From Streptomyces sp. NBC_00353 (GTDB lineage: Bacteria > Actinomycetota > Actinomycetes > Streptomycetales > Streptomycetaceae), in contig NZ_CP107985.1 in assembly GCF_036108815.1 (NCBI RefSeq), positions 1,860,001 through 1,924,000 on the forward strand: a DNA stretch of 64,000 nucleotides. Direction: 5' to 3'. The translations under genes were made by a program, and so were the position numbers. Shown here piece by piece: positions 27,341-35,966 of this stretch; within the stretch, counting starts at the first letter, position 1, and the number at the start of each line of letters is the position of its first letter. The notes beneath the pieces were generated by a model, which was not told where the DNA came from, ran no database searches, and saw nothing but the letters and a program-made list of their open reading frames with translations.

Positions 27341-28405
27341 TTACCGCCCGGTATCCGGGCTTGTGGAGGGGGCGGCTCGCATCGTTCTGGTTCCGTTGCT
27401 GGTCAGCCCACCGACGCCCGGCAGCTCGGCGATGGGGCTCGGGAGCGCGGGCAGCGGCAATGCGGGCTCCGCGCCGCCGCCAACGCTCTTCGAAGGCGAG
27501 GGTGAAGAGGAAGGTGGGGGCGAGGAGTTGGGCGTTTCGGACGCACCCGCCGGGTGACCTGGAGCCGTGGAGGACGCAGTCGCCCGCGGCTTCTTCGTCG
27601 CCTTCGGCCCGGGACGGACGGCCGGTCCAGAACCCTGGTCCGCGACGACCCGGTGGCCGTCGAGGTAGTACGCGAACCATGCCTTGACCGTGCGCAGATA
27701 CGCACTGGAGCGGTTGTAGCCGAGGATCGCGCGGTCCAGGTCCGCCGCCCGGGAGAGATCGCGCCCGCCCGCGCACAGATAGCGCCCCGCCGCGAGCGCC
27801 GCGTCGTAGATGTTGCCCGGATCGCTGCGCCCGTCGCCGTTGCCGTCGGCGCCCCAGATGCCCCAGGTCGACGGAATGAACTGCATCGGCCCCACGGCAC
27901 GGTCGTACGCGACGTCCCCGTCGTACGCCCCGCCGTCGCTGTCCCTGATGACCGCGAACCCATTGCCGTCAAGGCGTGGGCCGAGGATCGGTACGAGCGT
28001 CGTGCCGTCCGCTCGCACCAGGCCGCCACGTGCCTGCCCGGACTCGACCTGCCCGATCGCGGCGAGCAGTTGCCGGCGCAGCCGGCAGCCCGGCCTGCTG
28101 TCCGCGAGCTCCCCCTCGGCCTGCCGGTAGGCGGCCAGGAGGATGGCCGGCAGCGCACCTCCGACCTGTACGCCTGAGCCGCCGCTGCTCCCGGTGCCGC
28201 CCGCTGCTCCGCGCGACCGCAGGGGTGGGAGCTCGGTGCGGTACAGGGTGTCGCCCGAGACGCTCGGCCCCGACGGGCCCGGGTGAACCGTTGCCGGGGC
28301 AGGGGCGTGAGCCGCCGTCCCCGGCGCCTGCGAGGCGGTCAGTGCTGCCATGGCAGCCGTGACGACCGCAGCCGCCCGGGCACCTCTGCGCTTGACCCCT
28401 GTCAT
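27341..28405 (-). CDS. Secreted lytic transglycosylase (MltB/SLT_2-like)
   Basis: 354 residues. Signal peptide (KRRGARAAAVVTAAMAAL...AHA). The catalytic region spans about residues 85-245: AAIGQVESGQARGG holds the candidate catalytic Glu, followed by GPMQFIPSTWGIWGADGNGDG and NIYDAALAAGRYLC, all classic for actinomycete membrane-bound lytic murein transglycosylases that cleave peptidoglycan glycan strands. The C-terminal 100 residues are Pro/Ser-rich, with PALPLPALPSP. ATG with GGAGGGGG seven bases upstream. First gene of the minus-strand run into the sigma factor and Mce operon. Confidence 0.9.
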   Translation of the reverse strand: MTGVKRRGARAAAVVTAAMAALTASQAPGTAAHAPAPATVHPGPSGPSVSGDTLYRTELPPLRSRGAAGGTGSSGGSGVQVGGALPAILLAAYRQAEGELADSRPGCRLRRQLLAAIGQVESGQARGGLVRADGTTLVPILGPRLDGNGFAVIRDSDGGAYDGDVAYDRAVGPMQFIPSTWGIWGADGNGDGRSDPGNIYDAALAAGRYLCAGGRDLSRAADLDRAILGYNRSSAYLRTVKAWFAYYLDGHRVVADQGSGPAVRPGPKATKKPRATASSTAPGHPAGASETPNSSPPPSSSPSPSKSVGGGAEPALPLPALPSPIAELPGVGGLTSNGTRTMRAAPSTSPDTGR

Positions 28406-28893
28406 GATGCGGCCCCCTCCCGGGGCCGCTGTCGTACGGCCCGTTCACCTGCTCTACGCGGCAGCGGCGCGGGTCCGTCGGTGCGTGTCATGCCTTTTCT
28501 CCGGAGCCTCTCCAGGCCGGGAGGGCTGACAGCGGCGGCGGAGGGCGCGGCTCCGTAGCAGTCGCCGCGAGCCATGGCCCCGGGCGGCACCGGGCCACGA
28601 TCCGGAAGTGTGCGTCCGATCGGGCGACCTTGCCGCGGTCGAGAGCGCTCGGGCCGGTACCCACCGACCGCTCAGGGGCGTCGGGCGCGGGTGGTGCCGG
28701 ACGATGCGGCAGCTCGGCTTCGGAACACGACATCTGCGCGGGTGTGTCTGTCGAGGTAAAGCCGACGCCACTGAACGGCCAGGCGGCCGAACAGCGGTGG
28801 CGGCGCGGAGGGACGTTCGTAGGCTTGTTGGTGTCAGTCAACGGGCCTCCCGTTCGGGGGCCCAGTCCCTTGTGCTCTCGAAGGAGAGACGCC
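28406..28893. other. Divergent control region between transglycosylase and dps
   Basis: No supported gene. It must hold both promoters. On the plus strand GGAAC (28722-28726) and GTC (28746-28748) stand 19 bases apart, the same spacing as the candidate promoter before mceG, reading toward dps. A GGGCC...GGCCC hairpin lies near 28845-28863, just before the dps ribosome site. Confidence 0.4.
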
Positions 28894-29400
28894 ATGACCG
28901 AATCCTCCGCCCCTGGGGGCTCACGGCGTTCAGAGACCGATTCCGCCGGCTTCACGGCGTCGCCGCAGCTCGCCCGAGCCCTGCAGCAGATCGTGGTGGA
29001 CCTGGTGGAACTGCAACTCCAGGGGAAGCAGGCCCACTGGAACGTGGTCGGCCACAACTTCCGGGACCTCCACCTGCAACTGGATGAGATCGTCGACGAC
29101 GCGCGGGAGGCCGCCGACACCATCGCCGAACGCATGCGGGCCCTCGCGACGTTCCCGGACGGCCGTTCCGACAGCGTGGCAGCGGCCACCACCCTCCCCG
29201 CGTTCCCGGAGGGCGAGCAGAATGTGAGCACCGTCGTCGACCTCGTCACGGCACGCCTGCGCGCCACCGTCGATACGCTGCGCACCCTGCACGACCGGGT
29301 CGACAGCGAGGATCCCGCCACGGCCGACCTGCTGCACGCGATCATCGACTCGCTGGAAAAGCACGCCTGGATGGTCAGCGCGGAGAATCGATCCGTCTGA
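28894..29400 (+). CDS. dps: Dps-family ferritin-like DNA-binding/iron-storage protein
   Basis: 168 residues. The ferroxidase-site signature of Dps is present: QAHWNVVGHNFRDLHLQLDEI with the conserved His, Asp and Glu, followed by REAADTIAERMRAL and a final helix (LEKHAWMVSAENR). Dps dodecamers oxidise and store iron and shield DNA in stress. The short N-terminal tail before residue 25 is Ser/Arg-rich and could contact DNA. ATG preceded by AAGGAG at eight bases. Confidence 0.93.
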   Translation: MTESSAPGGSRRSETDSAGFTASPQLARALQQIVVDLVELQLQGKQAHWNVVGHNFRDLHLQLDEIVDDAREAADTIAERMRALATFPDGRSDSVAAATTLPAFPEGEQNVSTVVDLVTARLRATVDTLRTLHDRVDSEDPATADLLHAIIDSLEKHAWMVSAENRSV

Positions 29401-29581
29401 CAGCGTCTCCCTGGAGCTGCCCGGAGAAAGGCCCCTGCGTGTTGCAGGAGGCTGAGCGTGCGGTGGAGCCGGGAGAGTTCGCGATCGAGACGGGCCCGTC
29501 CTCGGACCGGACCCGTGGCACCCGGCTCACCGTGACCGCCCCGACGAGCGGCAGGGAGGCGAAGAACTGAGCCAGGACGCT

Positions 29582-29619
29582 CAATTCCGCCCCCCTTCCC
29601 CGGAAGGGGGGCGGAATTG
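29582..29619. terminator. Very strong perfect palindrome, likely terminator after dps
   Basis: 18-bp perfect arms (29582-29599 and 29602-29619) with only two bases between them. It lies 180 bases after the dps stop. Between them a 43-codon GTG frame (29439-29570) exists but has no clear support. Confidence 0.75.
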
Positions 29620-29834
29620 CGCCCGGTCGCGGTCAGTCACTGACAGTTGCTCAGACCGGGCGGCAGAAGCAGCTAACCAGATCACCCGGTTCCGAACAAA
29701 ACGCCGATCGGCCAGACGGGTGTACGGCCCGTAAGTGCGGTGCAGCGACGGGTATTTGGAGACACCCTGAAGCCATGGTGACACCCCGCTGGACCATTCA
29801 GCCCCCCACACCTTCCGGAGGCAGACTTGTAACG

Positions 29835-29999
29835 ATGCACGTCAACGGTTGCGAACGGCGGTTGGGGACCGCGCACAGCGATCACGACCTTGTCGTGCTT
29901 CTGTCCGCCGCCGGACTGGCTGACCCGGAGCGGGTTCTCGACGATCCCAGCGTGATCGAATGGCAGGGCGCCCGCGCACACGTGTACCAGGCAGGCTGA
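29835..29999 (+). CDS. Small hypothetical protein
   Basis: 54 residues (MHVNGCERRLGTAHSDHDLV...), acidic in the second half, with no TM helix. The frame is open to an ATG at 29775, so the protein could have 74 residues; GGAGG lies 13 bases before 29835, rather far. It ends in HVYQAG. It looks like a conserved small Streptomyces protein, but I cannot name a family. Confidence 0.45.
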   Translation: MHVNGCERRLGTAHSDHDLVVLLSAAGLADPERVLDDPSVIEWQGARAHVYQAG

Positions 30000-30122
30000 C
30001 CGAGCGGCACGACAGACGACCCCTGCCCGGCCTGTCATGGGGATGTTGTCACCGGGGCCGCCCCGGTAGGTTGGGGATCTTCGGGCAGCACAATCTCCCG
30101 GAGTCCTCGAAGGCGAAACGCC

Positions 30123-30884
30123 ATGATGAACCTCGACCGGCCCCGCGCACGACTTCGTCTCGACGCAGCGCTGGACGGCCTGGCCTCCACTTTCCGCGGG
30201 ATGATCGCCCGCCCCGACGAGCACAACTGTGAGTGCCACTGGGGCAGCGCTGAAGATCTCGCGCAGCTCAAGGTGGCGGACACGGAGCTGGACCCCGACC
30301 TCCTGCGGCGCACATGGCAGGCCATCGACTGGAGCGATCACTCATCCGTGCTGCGCCGGATCCTGCCCCAGTTCGCCACGGCCCTCGCCGGCGGTCTCAT
30401 CGAGTCCCACTTCCGCATGGAGGAGGCCGGGCGATCTTTCGCTCGCGGCCACTGGCAGCAGTGGCCTCCGGAGCAAGCTGCGGCAGTCAATGAATTCCTG
30501 CAGGCATGGTGGGTGCACACGCTCACCGATCCGGATCCCGGCGTACCCGCGTACGAGGTCCTCGTACTGTGCGCTGAGGCATCGAGCACCCTGAGCCCGT
30601 GGCTCCGCACCTGGGAAGTACTGGCTGCCCCCGTGGCCGACCAACACCTGGCCGTAGCGGTGGGACATTGGGGGGACGACCTGCTCGGTGACCGACTTCC
30701 CTGGCACGCGTGGGAGGACGAGGAAGAGATGCGCGTCGAGCTGACTGGCTGGCTTGTCCACCACGCACCGGCCCGGCTCCGTGGCCTGGGCGTATCCGAG
30801 GAACTGCTGCACCGGGTGCGGCTGCTGGGGGTCACCGGTCTTGATCGCTGGGAGGACCCGCATTGGCCCGGCCACCGCTACTGA
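30123..30884 (+). CDS. Hypothetical protein, 253 aa
   Basis: Soluble, acidic, Trp-rich protein (HWQQWPPEQ, HWGDDLLGD, RWEDPHWPGHRY). No signal peptide, TM helix or known catalytic motif. CECHWGSAEDLAQLK near residue 36 holds two cysteines. Codon usage is strongly Streptomyces-like, so the gene is real. Start at the first of two adjacent ATGs. Similar proteins occur as unnamed Streptomyces hypotheticals; function unknown. Confidence 0.75.
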   Translation: MMNLDRPRARLRLDAALDGLASTFRGMIARPDEHNCECHWGSAEDLAQLKVADTELDPDLLRRTWQAIDWSDHSSVLRRILPQFATALAGGLIESHFRMEEAGRSFARGHWQQWPPEQAAAVNEFLQAWWVHTLTDPDPGVPAYEVLVLCAEASSTLSPWLRTWEVLAAPVADQHLAVAVGHWGDDLLGDRLPWHAWEDEEEMRVELTGWLVHHAPARLRGLGVSEELLHRVRLLGVTGLDRWEDPHWPGHRY

Positions 30885-31025
30885 TACACCGGATCACTCG
30901 CTCCTTGTGTGCGTAGCGAGGCGCGTACGCTCGGGCAGGCCGTGTCGCAATATCAGCGGCAGAGCCGGTCAACAGGAGTCCGGGGTATCGACGGACTCCG
31001 GACGTCTGGCGGGAATGCCTCGCCG

Positions 31026-31583
31026 TCACACGCCCATCGCGCCATCGATGCGCTCGCGGAGCAGATCGGCGTGTCCGTTGTGCCGGGCGTATTCCTCGAC
31101 CATGTGGATGAGCACCCAGCGCAGCGACACCACCCCGCGCCACTCGTCCTCGCCCACAATGTCCAGGTGGGGCGCGTCGGTCACGAAGGCGTCGGCGAAC
31201 GCCACCTCGGCGCGCCATGTCTCCCAGGCCTTGGCCACAACGGCGGGATCGGACACCGCGCCGTCGAAGTCGCCGTCGGGCTCGGCCGACGAGGAGAAGC
31301 GCGGTGGTGCGTCCTGGCCGGCGAGGACCTGACGGAACCATCGACGTTCCACGTCGGCCAGATGCCGGACGAGGCCGAGCAGAGAGAGAGTGGAGGGCTC
31401 GACGGAGCGCCGGGACAGTTCCGCGTCCAGACCGGCGCACTTCAGTTCCAGCGTGGCGCGCTGAGCCATGAGGAATCCGACGAGCATGCCGCGTTCTTCG
31501 CCGGTCGAGGGAGCACCGAGCCGGGGGTCGTCGTCGGGTCCGACGAACATGGCGGCTCTTCTCTGTCGGCTGGTCGTACTCAT
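31026..31583 (-). CDS. DinB-like/DUF664 putative metal-dependent enzyme
   Basis: 185 residues. The four-helix-bundle DinB fold is indicated by LLGLVRHLADVERRWF (first His) and LIHMVEEYARHNGHADLLRE (second His group), the usual triad of metal ligands. DUF664 members in actinomycetes include mycothiol-dependent transferases. Substrate unknown. ATG preceded by GGAGAGAC. Confidence 0.87.
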   Translation of the reverse strand: MSTTSRQRRAAMFVGPDDDPRLGAPSTGEERGMLVGFLMAQRATLELKCAGLDAELSRRSVEPSTLSLLGLVRHLADVERRWFRQVLAGQDAPPRFSSSAEPDGDFDGAVSDPAVVAKAWETWRAEVAFADAFVTDAPHLDIVGEDEWRGVVSLRWVLIHMVEEYARHNGHADLLRERIDGAMGV

Positions 31584-31744
31584 GCTGTCTCTCCTTCAAG
31601 GCTTGTGGGCACTGCCCGAGTGATCAACGGCCCGAACCGGTCCAGTTGAGCCGTCGGCACCGGCGTCTGCTTCGGGATACAGGATCTGACTGATTGTGAC
31701 CGGTCATCCTGATTGGAAGGTGGCGATCGGGTCACACGGATGCA

Positions 31745-32485
31745 ATGACGTCCACTGACGCAAGGAAGGCCGGCAAGCAACGCGGGAGTTCCGAACGCCC
31801 CGAATTGTCCGGGAAGTCGGGAGAGCGTGAACCCCGCCCCGACCGCCCCCGGTGGTGGGTGAAAGCGGTCGTGCTCGGCGCGGCCGCACTCGCTCTGCTG
31901 CTCGTGGGCACTCGCCTCAGCGTGCTTCCCGGCATCGGTGACCTCTTCGGCGAAAAGACACAGGACCGCTCGGGACCAGCCGTGCTGAAGTCGATTCAGG
32001 ACATGAGTTCGTACGAGGCGGCCTCCGGCAACTTCCAGGTCGTGGTGGATCTGGAGAAGGACGCGAAGTTCCTGCCGGATGCCATCCGCGGCACCCGCAC
32101 CCTGTATGTCGGTGCCGGCACCGTCGGTGCGTCCGTCGACCTAGGGAAGGTGGCGAGTGACGGTGTGGTGATCAACAAGGAGCGCACCACGGCCGAGATC
32201 CGGCTGCCGCATGCCGTACTGGGCAAGCCGGCACTCGACCCGGACCGCTCCTACGCCGTCTCCAAGCAACGCGGGTTCCTCGATCGAATCGGCGACTTCT
32301 TCTCGGACAACCCCAGTAGTGAGCAGGCGGTCAACAAGCTCGCCGCCCGGCACATCGGCGAGGCTGCCAAGGACAGCGGCTTGACCGGCCGCGCCGAGAA
32401 GAACACCACGAACATGCTCAAGGGCCTGCTCGGCTCGCTGGGGTTCGACCGGGTCACCGTGCACTACGGACCGGCATCCCAGTAG
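31745..32485 (+). CDS. DUF4230 membrane-anchored protein
   Basis: 246 residues: a basic, Pro-rich cytoplasmic N-terminus, one TM helix (AVVLGAAALALLLVGTRL) around residues 41-58, and an extracellular DUF4230 domain with SSYEAASGNFQVVVDLEKDA and FLPDAIRGTRTLYVGAGTV. Such proteins are widespread in Streptomyces, function unknown. It diverges from the DinB gene and converges on the VOC gene across a hairpin. Confidence 0.87.
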   Translation: MTSTDARKAGKQRGSSERPELSGKSGEREPRPDRPRWWVKAVVLGAAALALLLVGTRLSVLPGIGDLFGEKTQDRSGPAVLKSIQDMSSYEAASGNFQVVVDLEKDAKFLPDAIRGTRTLYVGAGTVGASVDLGKVASDGVVINKERTTAEIRLPHAVLGKPALDPDRSYAVSKQRGFLDRIGDFFSDNPSSEQAVNKLAARHIGEAAKDSGLTGRAEKNTTNMLKGLLGSLGFDRVTVHYGPASQ

Positions 32486-32625
32486 TTCAGCGGCATCGCA
32501 CCCACGTTGCGCCCGGTGCGGTCGGGCGCACCGAGAACGCAACGAGCTCCGAGCCGCCGTCGGCCGTGCCGCCGGTGCCTGCGGCATCGGGGCATCCGGC
32601 ACACGACCCCGGAGAAGACCGACAG

Positions 32626-32671
32626 CCGGGCCGTCCGCCTGCGCAATGGCTCACGCGGCGGACGGCCCCGG
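32626..32671. terminator. Bidirectional hairpin terminator
   Basis: Inverted repeat with about 14 paired bases per arm (core arms 32629-32639 and 32657-32667) between the stops of two convergent genes (DUF4230 and VOC). Confidence 0.7.
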
Positions 32672-32693
32672 CTTCGACGACGATCCTTACGTC

Positions 32694-33065
32694 CTAGCCG
32701 ATGAGGGTCTCCTTCGGGCGGACTACGCAGAACTCGTTCCCCTCCGGATCGGCCAGCACGGTCCACGACTCGCTGCCGCTCTGTCCGACGTCCGCCCTGC
32801 GGGCGCCGAGTGCGAGGATGCGCTCGATCTCGGCCTCCCGGTCCTCCGCGGCGGACGTCAGATCGAGGTGCAGACGGTTCTTGACCAGCTTACGGTCCGT
32901 AACAGGCATGAAGCAGATGCCCACCGGCGCGGTCTCGTCCGGCCCGATCACGACCTCCCGCTCCCGCTCGGACAGGATCCGCCAACCCAGCACCTCAGCC
33001 CAGAACCGGGCCAGAGCGGGCAGGTCGTGGGCGTCGATGACAATGTGATGCAGCGAGACAGGCAT
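32694..33065 (-). CDS. VOC-family (glyoxalase-like) protein
   Basis: 123 residues, one VOC unit pair: LHHIVIDAHDLPALARFWAEVLGW at the start, HLDLTSAAEDREAEIERILALGA in the middle and VLADPEGNEFCVV at the end, the standard pattern of this metal-binding fold. His6-type and Glu ligands are in place. Substrate not predictable. CACACT stands seven bases before the ATG with no ribosome site, a possible leaderless start. Confidence 0.9.
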   Translation of the reverse strand: MPVSLHHIVIDAHDLPALARFWAEVLGWRILSEREREVVIGPDETAPVGICFMPVTDRKLVKNRLHLDLTSAAEDREAEIERILALGARRADVGQSGSESWTVLADPEGNEFCVVRPKETLIG

Positions 33066-33101
33066 GTCGGCCAGTGTGCCCGGCGATCGCCCGGGCAGAC
33101 C

Positions 33102-34688
33102 CTAGTACTTGCTGATCTCCCAGAAGCGGAAGACGGTCGAGGCGTCCAGGGTCCACTCCAGGCCGGAGATGTTGTCGTGCGCCACCGCGTACTGCTTGCC
33201 CTGCCACAGCGGCAGGATCGGCAGGTCCCGGGCCACGTCGTCCTGGAGCTCGCCGAAGTCCTTCTCGGTGGAACCCCGCTCGGCCTGGGCGGCGGTGTCG
33301 GGGATGATCCGGCGAGTGATGTCGTCGTTCACGTAGCGGTTCTGCAGGACGTTGTCCTTGCCGAAGAACGGCTGGGTGAAGTTGTCCGGGTCGGGGTAGT
33401 CCGGGACCCAGCCCTTCACATAGACGCCGAGCTCGCCTGCCGCGATCCGCTTCTCGTACTGGTCGATGGGCAGGGACTTGACCTCCGCGTCGAACAGTCC
33501 GCTCGCGTTGAGCTGCTTGGCGATCGCCCGGAACGCGTCATCGGTGGCGGGGCCGTAGCGGCTCGGTGTGGACCACAGCGTGAGCTTCACCTTGTCGGTG
33601 ATGCCCGCGGTACGCAGTGCTTCTTCGGCCTTGGCCGGCTGCGGGCTGCCGCCGTACATGTCGAAGTACGCGGTGTTGTGGGCCGTGATGCCGGCGGGGA
33701 CGATCGAGTACAGCGGGGTGGCCGTGGAGTGGTAGACCTCGCTGACGAGAGCGTCACGATTCACCAGGTACGCGATGGCCTTGCGTACGGGGAGCTGTCC
33801 GACCACCGGATCCTTCATGTTGAAGACCAGGTGCTGTACCTCGGCGCTGGTGCCTTCGACGACGTCGATGCCCTTGTCGGCCGCGGCGGCGGAATCCTCC
33901 AGGTGGGAGATGTCCCGCGCGGTCAGACCGCGGTAGGCGACATCGATGTCTCCCTTCTGCAGCGCGGACGCCAGCTTCTTCTGGTCGCCCCGGAAGAAGT
34001 CGAGGGTGACGCCCGAATTCTTCACCCGTGCTGTGCCCTGGTAGCCGGAGTTGACCGTGAAGACGGCCTTCGACTTGTCGAGGGACTTGAGCTTGTAGGG
34101 CCCCGACCCGACGGCCTTGCCGTCCTTGCGCAGGCTGTTCGCCGGGTACTCGCTGTGGTCCACGATGGAACCGGCGCCCGAGGCGATCTTGCTGGGGAAG
34201 GTGGCGTCAGGAACCTTGAGCTGGAAGACGACCGTTCGCGCGTCCGGAGTGCTGATCTTCGCGATCGTGGAGAGCAGCGGCGCGGGGCCGGCGGGGTCAT
34301 CGATCCTGATCGCTCGCTCGAAGGAGTACTTGACGTCCTCGGAGGTGAGGCTGTGGCCGTTGCTGAAGGTCAGACCGTCACGGAGCGTACACCGGTAGGT
34401 CCTGTTGCCGTCCTCGAACGAGCAGGACTTAGCCGCTTCCGGCTGGGGGGTCGTAGTCCCTCGGGGAAAGCTGAGCAGGGACTGGAAGACATTGTTGAAC
34501 AGCAGCCAGGACCCCGGGTCGTAGCCCGAGGCCGGGTCCGCGGCCAGGACGTCGTCCGACATGCCCACCACGATCGAGTTGCCGGGCTCGGCTGCGCCTC
34601 CTTCGGTCTGAAGGCTGCAGCTGCTCAGCAGGGCCGCCGCGAGACCGGCCCCGACAGGAGCGCTTGTCCACCGCTTGCGTATGTTCAC
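33102..34688 (-). CDS. Peptide/nickel-type ABC substrate-binding lipoprotein (SBP_bac_5)
   Basis: 528 residues. Lipobox LLSSC at about residue 20-24. The family signature RDGLTFSNGHSLTSEDVKYSFERA is clear, followed by GSGPYKLKS and AIAYLVNRDALVSEVY, typical of OppA/DppA proteins. It should capture oligopeptides or similar ligands outside the cell for an Opp-type permease. No permease or ATPase gene is adjacent, so it is an orphan. GTG start with GAGG seven bases upstream. A transposase remnant lies only 40 bases before the start. Confidence 0.94.
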   Translation of the reverse strand: MNIRKRWTSAPVGAGLAAALLSSCSLQTEGGAAEPGNSIVVGMSDDVLAADPASGYDPGSWLLFNNVFQSLLSFPRGTTTPQPEAAKSCSFEDGNRTYRCTLRDGLTFSNGHSLTSEDVKYSFERAIRIDDPAGPAPLLSTIAKISTPDARTVVFQLKVPDATFPSKIASGAGSIVDHSEYPANSLRKDGKAVGSGPYKLKSLDKSKAVFTVNSGYQGTARVKNSGVTLDFFRGDQKKLASALQKGDIDVAYRGLTARDISHLEDSAAAADKGIDVVEGTSAEVQHLVFNMKDPVVGQLPVRKAIAYLVNRDALVSEVYHSTATPLYSIVPAGITAHNTAYFDMYGGSPQPAKAEEALRTAGITDKVKLTLWSTPSRYGPATDDAFRAIAKQLNASGLFDAEVKSLPIDQYEKRIAAGELGVYVKGWVPDYPDPDNFTQPFFGKDNVLQNRYVNDDITRRIIPDTAAQAERGSTEKDFGELQDDVARDLPILPLWQGKQYAVAHDNISGLEWTLDASTVFRFWEISKY

Positions 34689-34729
34689 AGAACTGCCTCG
34701 TGTTTTCTGTCGGCCGCGCGGGGTGTCCC

Positions 34730-34860
34730 ACGCGGCCGGGATTGATCAGGAACCATCGGTTGCGGACCTGGTGGGTCCGTTCGGGGATGGTGCAGCCGCT
34801 GCCCCACCGCCTGAGCCAGGTCCGGATGGACCGGGAGCTGTAGCCTTTGCCGCCCAAGAC
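34730..34860 (-). mobile_element. IS5-like transposase remnant
   Basis: The minus-strand frame reads GGKGYSSRSIRTWLRRWG then CTIPERTHQVRNR, matching the DKGYSS...LRRRGI..TIPE..DQ..NR block of IS5-family transposases close to the catalytic core. Flanks read as noise; no terminal repeats found. It is a short scrap of a former element, directly upstream of the orphan binding protein. Confidence 0.7.
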
Positions 34861-35516
34861 ACGGTCAGGCCGGACCCGTGGCCGTCCGGGGCATCCGAAT
34901 CTCCTCCATCACAGCGGTGCACCGGGGCAGTCGTTGCTGTTCCCAGCCTCCGTCCGCGGTCCCCCTCCGGACGCGGGGCGGCTCCGCGCATCCGGACCGG
35001 GGAAGCGAGCGTTTTCACCCTGATCATAATGGCGGGCGGCAGCTCCTCTTTGCGCCCCCAGCAGTTGGTGGTGTACGAAGGGGGTTTTTGTCCACGTGCT
35101 CCGTCAGTCCGTCGTGACCACCGGTAGCGATCGCCGGAACGCTCCGAGAACACGAAGCGTCCGGGAGGTTGCAGGACGCGATGCGGGACGATCGCGCTTC
35201 GCCCCAAAACCCCTGATATCGCCACATTTCAAGGACAGTTGGGATCTCCTGGCGGGATTATGGCTAGGTTTCCCCGGCTGGGGCACCTGTGCGCTGCTGA
35301 AGTCGCCGGCTGCACCTGCCGGAGCTGATCGATGAGGCCGCGGACGACGGGCATCAGGAGTTCCGGCCGCTGGTAGACGTCAGTCCTCAGGAACGGCGGG
35401 AGGTGATCACACTGCCGCCGAGCGCCAAGGTCACCGGCGCCGGCCGGGGACAGCGGTGCGTCGCACAGATCTGAGACAGTTCACCGTTCGCTTACTCGTC
35501 AGCAGGAGGAGGCACC
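34861..35516. other. Long gene-free stretch, possible decayed DNA
   Basis: No intact gene. One plus-strand frame at about 35313-35474 has protein-like composition (HLPELIDEAADDGHQEF...ERREVITLPPSAKV) and a stop at 35474 but no start; it may be the end of a lost gene of unknown kind. Codon bias is otherwise absent. Confidence 0.4.
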
Positions 35517-35816
35517 GTGGAATGGGTCGTTGGATCCGGGATGATCCTTGGCGTTCTGGCGATCGTCCTGGGAACTGCGTCGATACGCACGGGGTGGACA
35601 TTGCCGTGGGCGCGCCGCCGTGTCACCCGCCCGCGGATCCATGGCCTCGGGGCACTGTTGGTGGGCACGAACTGCGTGGTGCAGGGCTTGTTCTACTTCC
35701 GAATAGCACCGAGCCCGCCCTGGGAGATCCGCTTCTTCAGCACGACCGCGCTGACTCTCTGCGGACTGATCCTCATGGGAGTGGGGCAGATGCTGCCGCT
35801 GCGCCGTAGAAGCTGA
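35517..35816 (+). CDS. Small integral membrane protein
   Basis: 99 residues with three hydrophobic helices: GMILGVLAIVLGTASI, IHGLGALLVGTNCVVQGLFYF and LTLCGLILMGVGQML. Basic segment between the first two (WARRRVTRPR). GTG start with a strong AGGAGGAGG ribosome site. No family recognised; similar small membrane proteins are common in Streptomyces. Confidence 0.75.
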   Translation: MEWVVGSGMILGVLAIVLGTASIRTGWTLPWARRRVTRPRIHGLGALLVGTNCVVQGLFYFRIAPSPPWEIRFFSTTALTLCGLILMGVGQMLPLRRRS

Positions 35817-35966
35817 CCGGGCTCTGCGGGGTCGACGTCGCTGCGGCAGGCGGCCGTGGTCGGTCACACACCAGAGGTGCCGTCATTTCCCAGTGATGCC
35901 TGTCTGGGTTCGAGACGGTCACTCATCAGATCGTCGAGCCTGGGGGATCTTCCGTTCAGGTGCCCG

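Noticed and set aside
29439..29570. 43-codon GTG frame after dps
   Set aside because: No family match or clear ribosome site; left out as a gene though it has fair codon bias.
32646..34745. 699-codon plus-strand frame opposite the peptide-binding protein
   Set aside because: Antisense of a clear SBP_bac_5 gene; low-complexity Val/Gly/Arg sequence.
35313..35474. Protein-like frame without start (HLPELIDEAADD...)
   Set aside because: No recognised family and no N-terminal part; mentioned only as possible decay.
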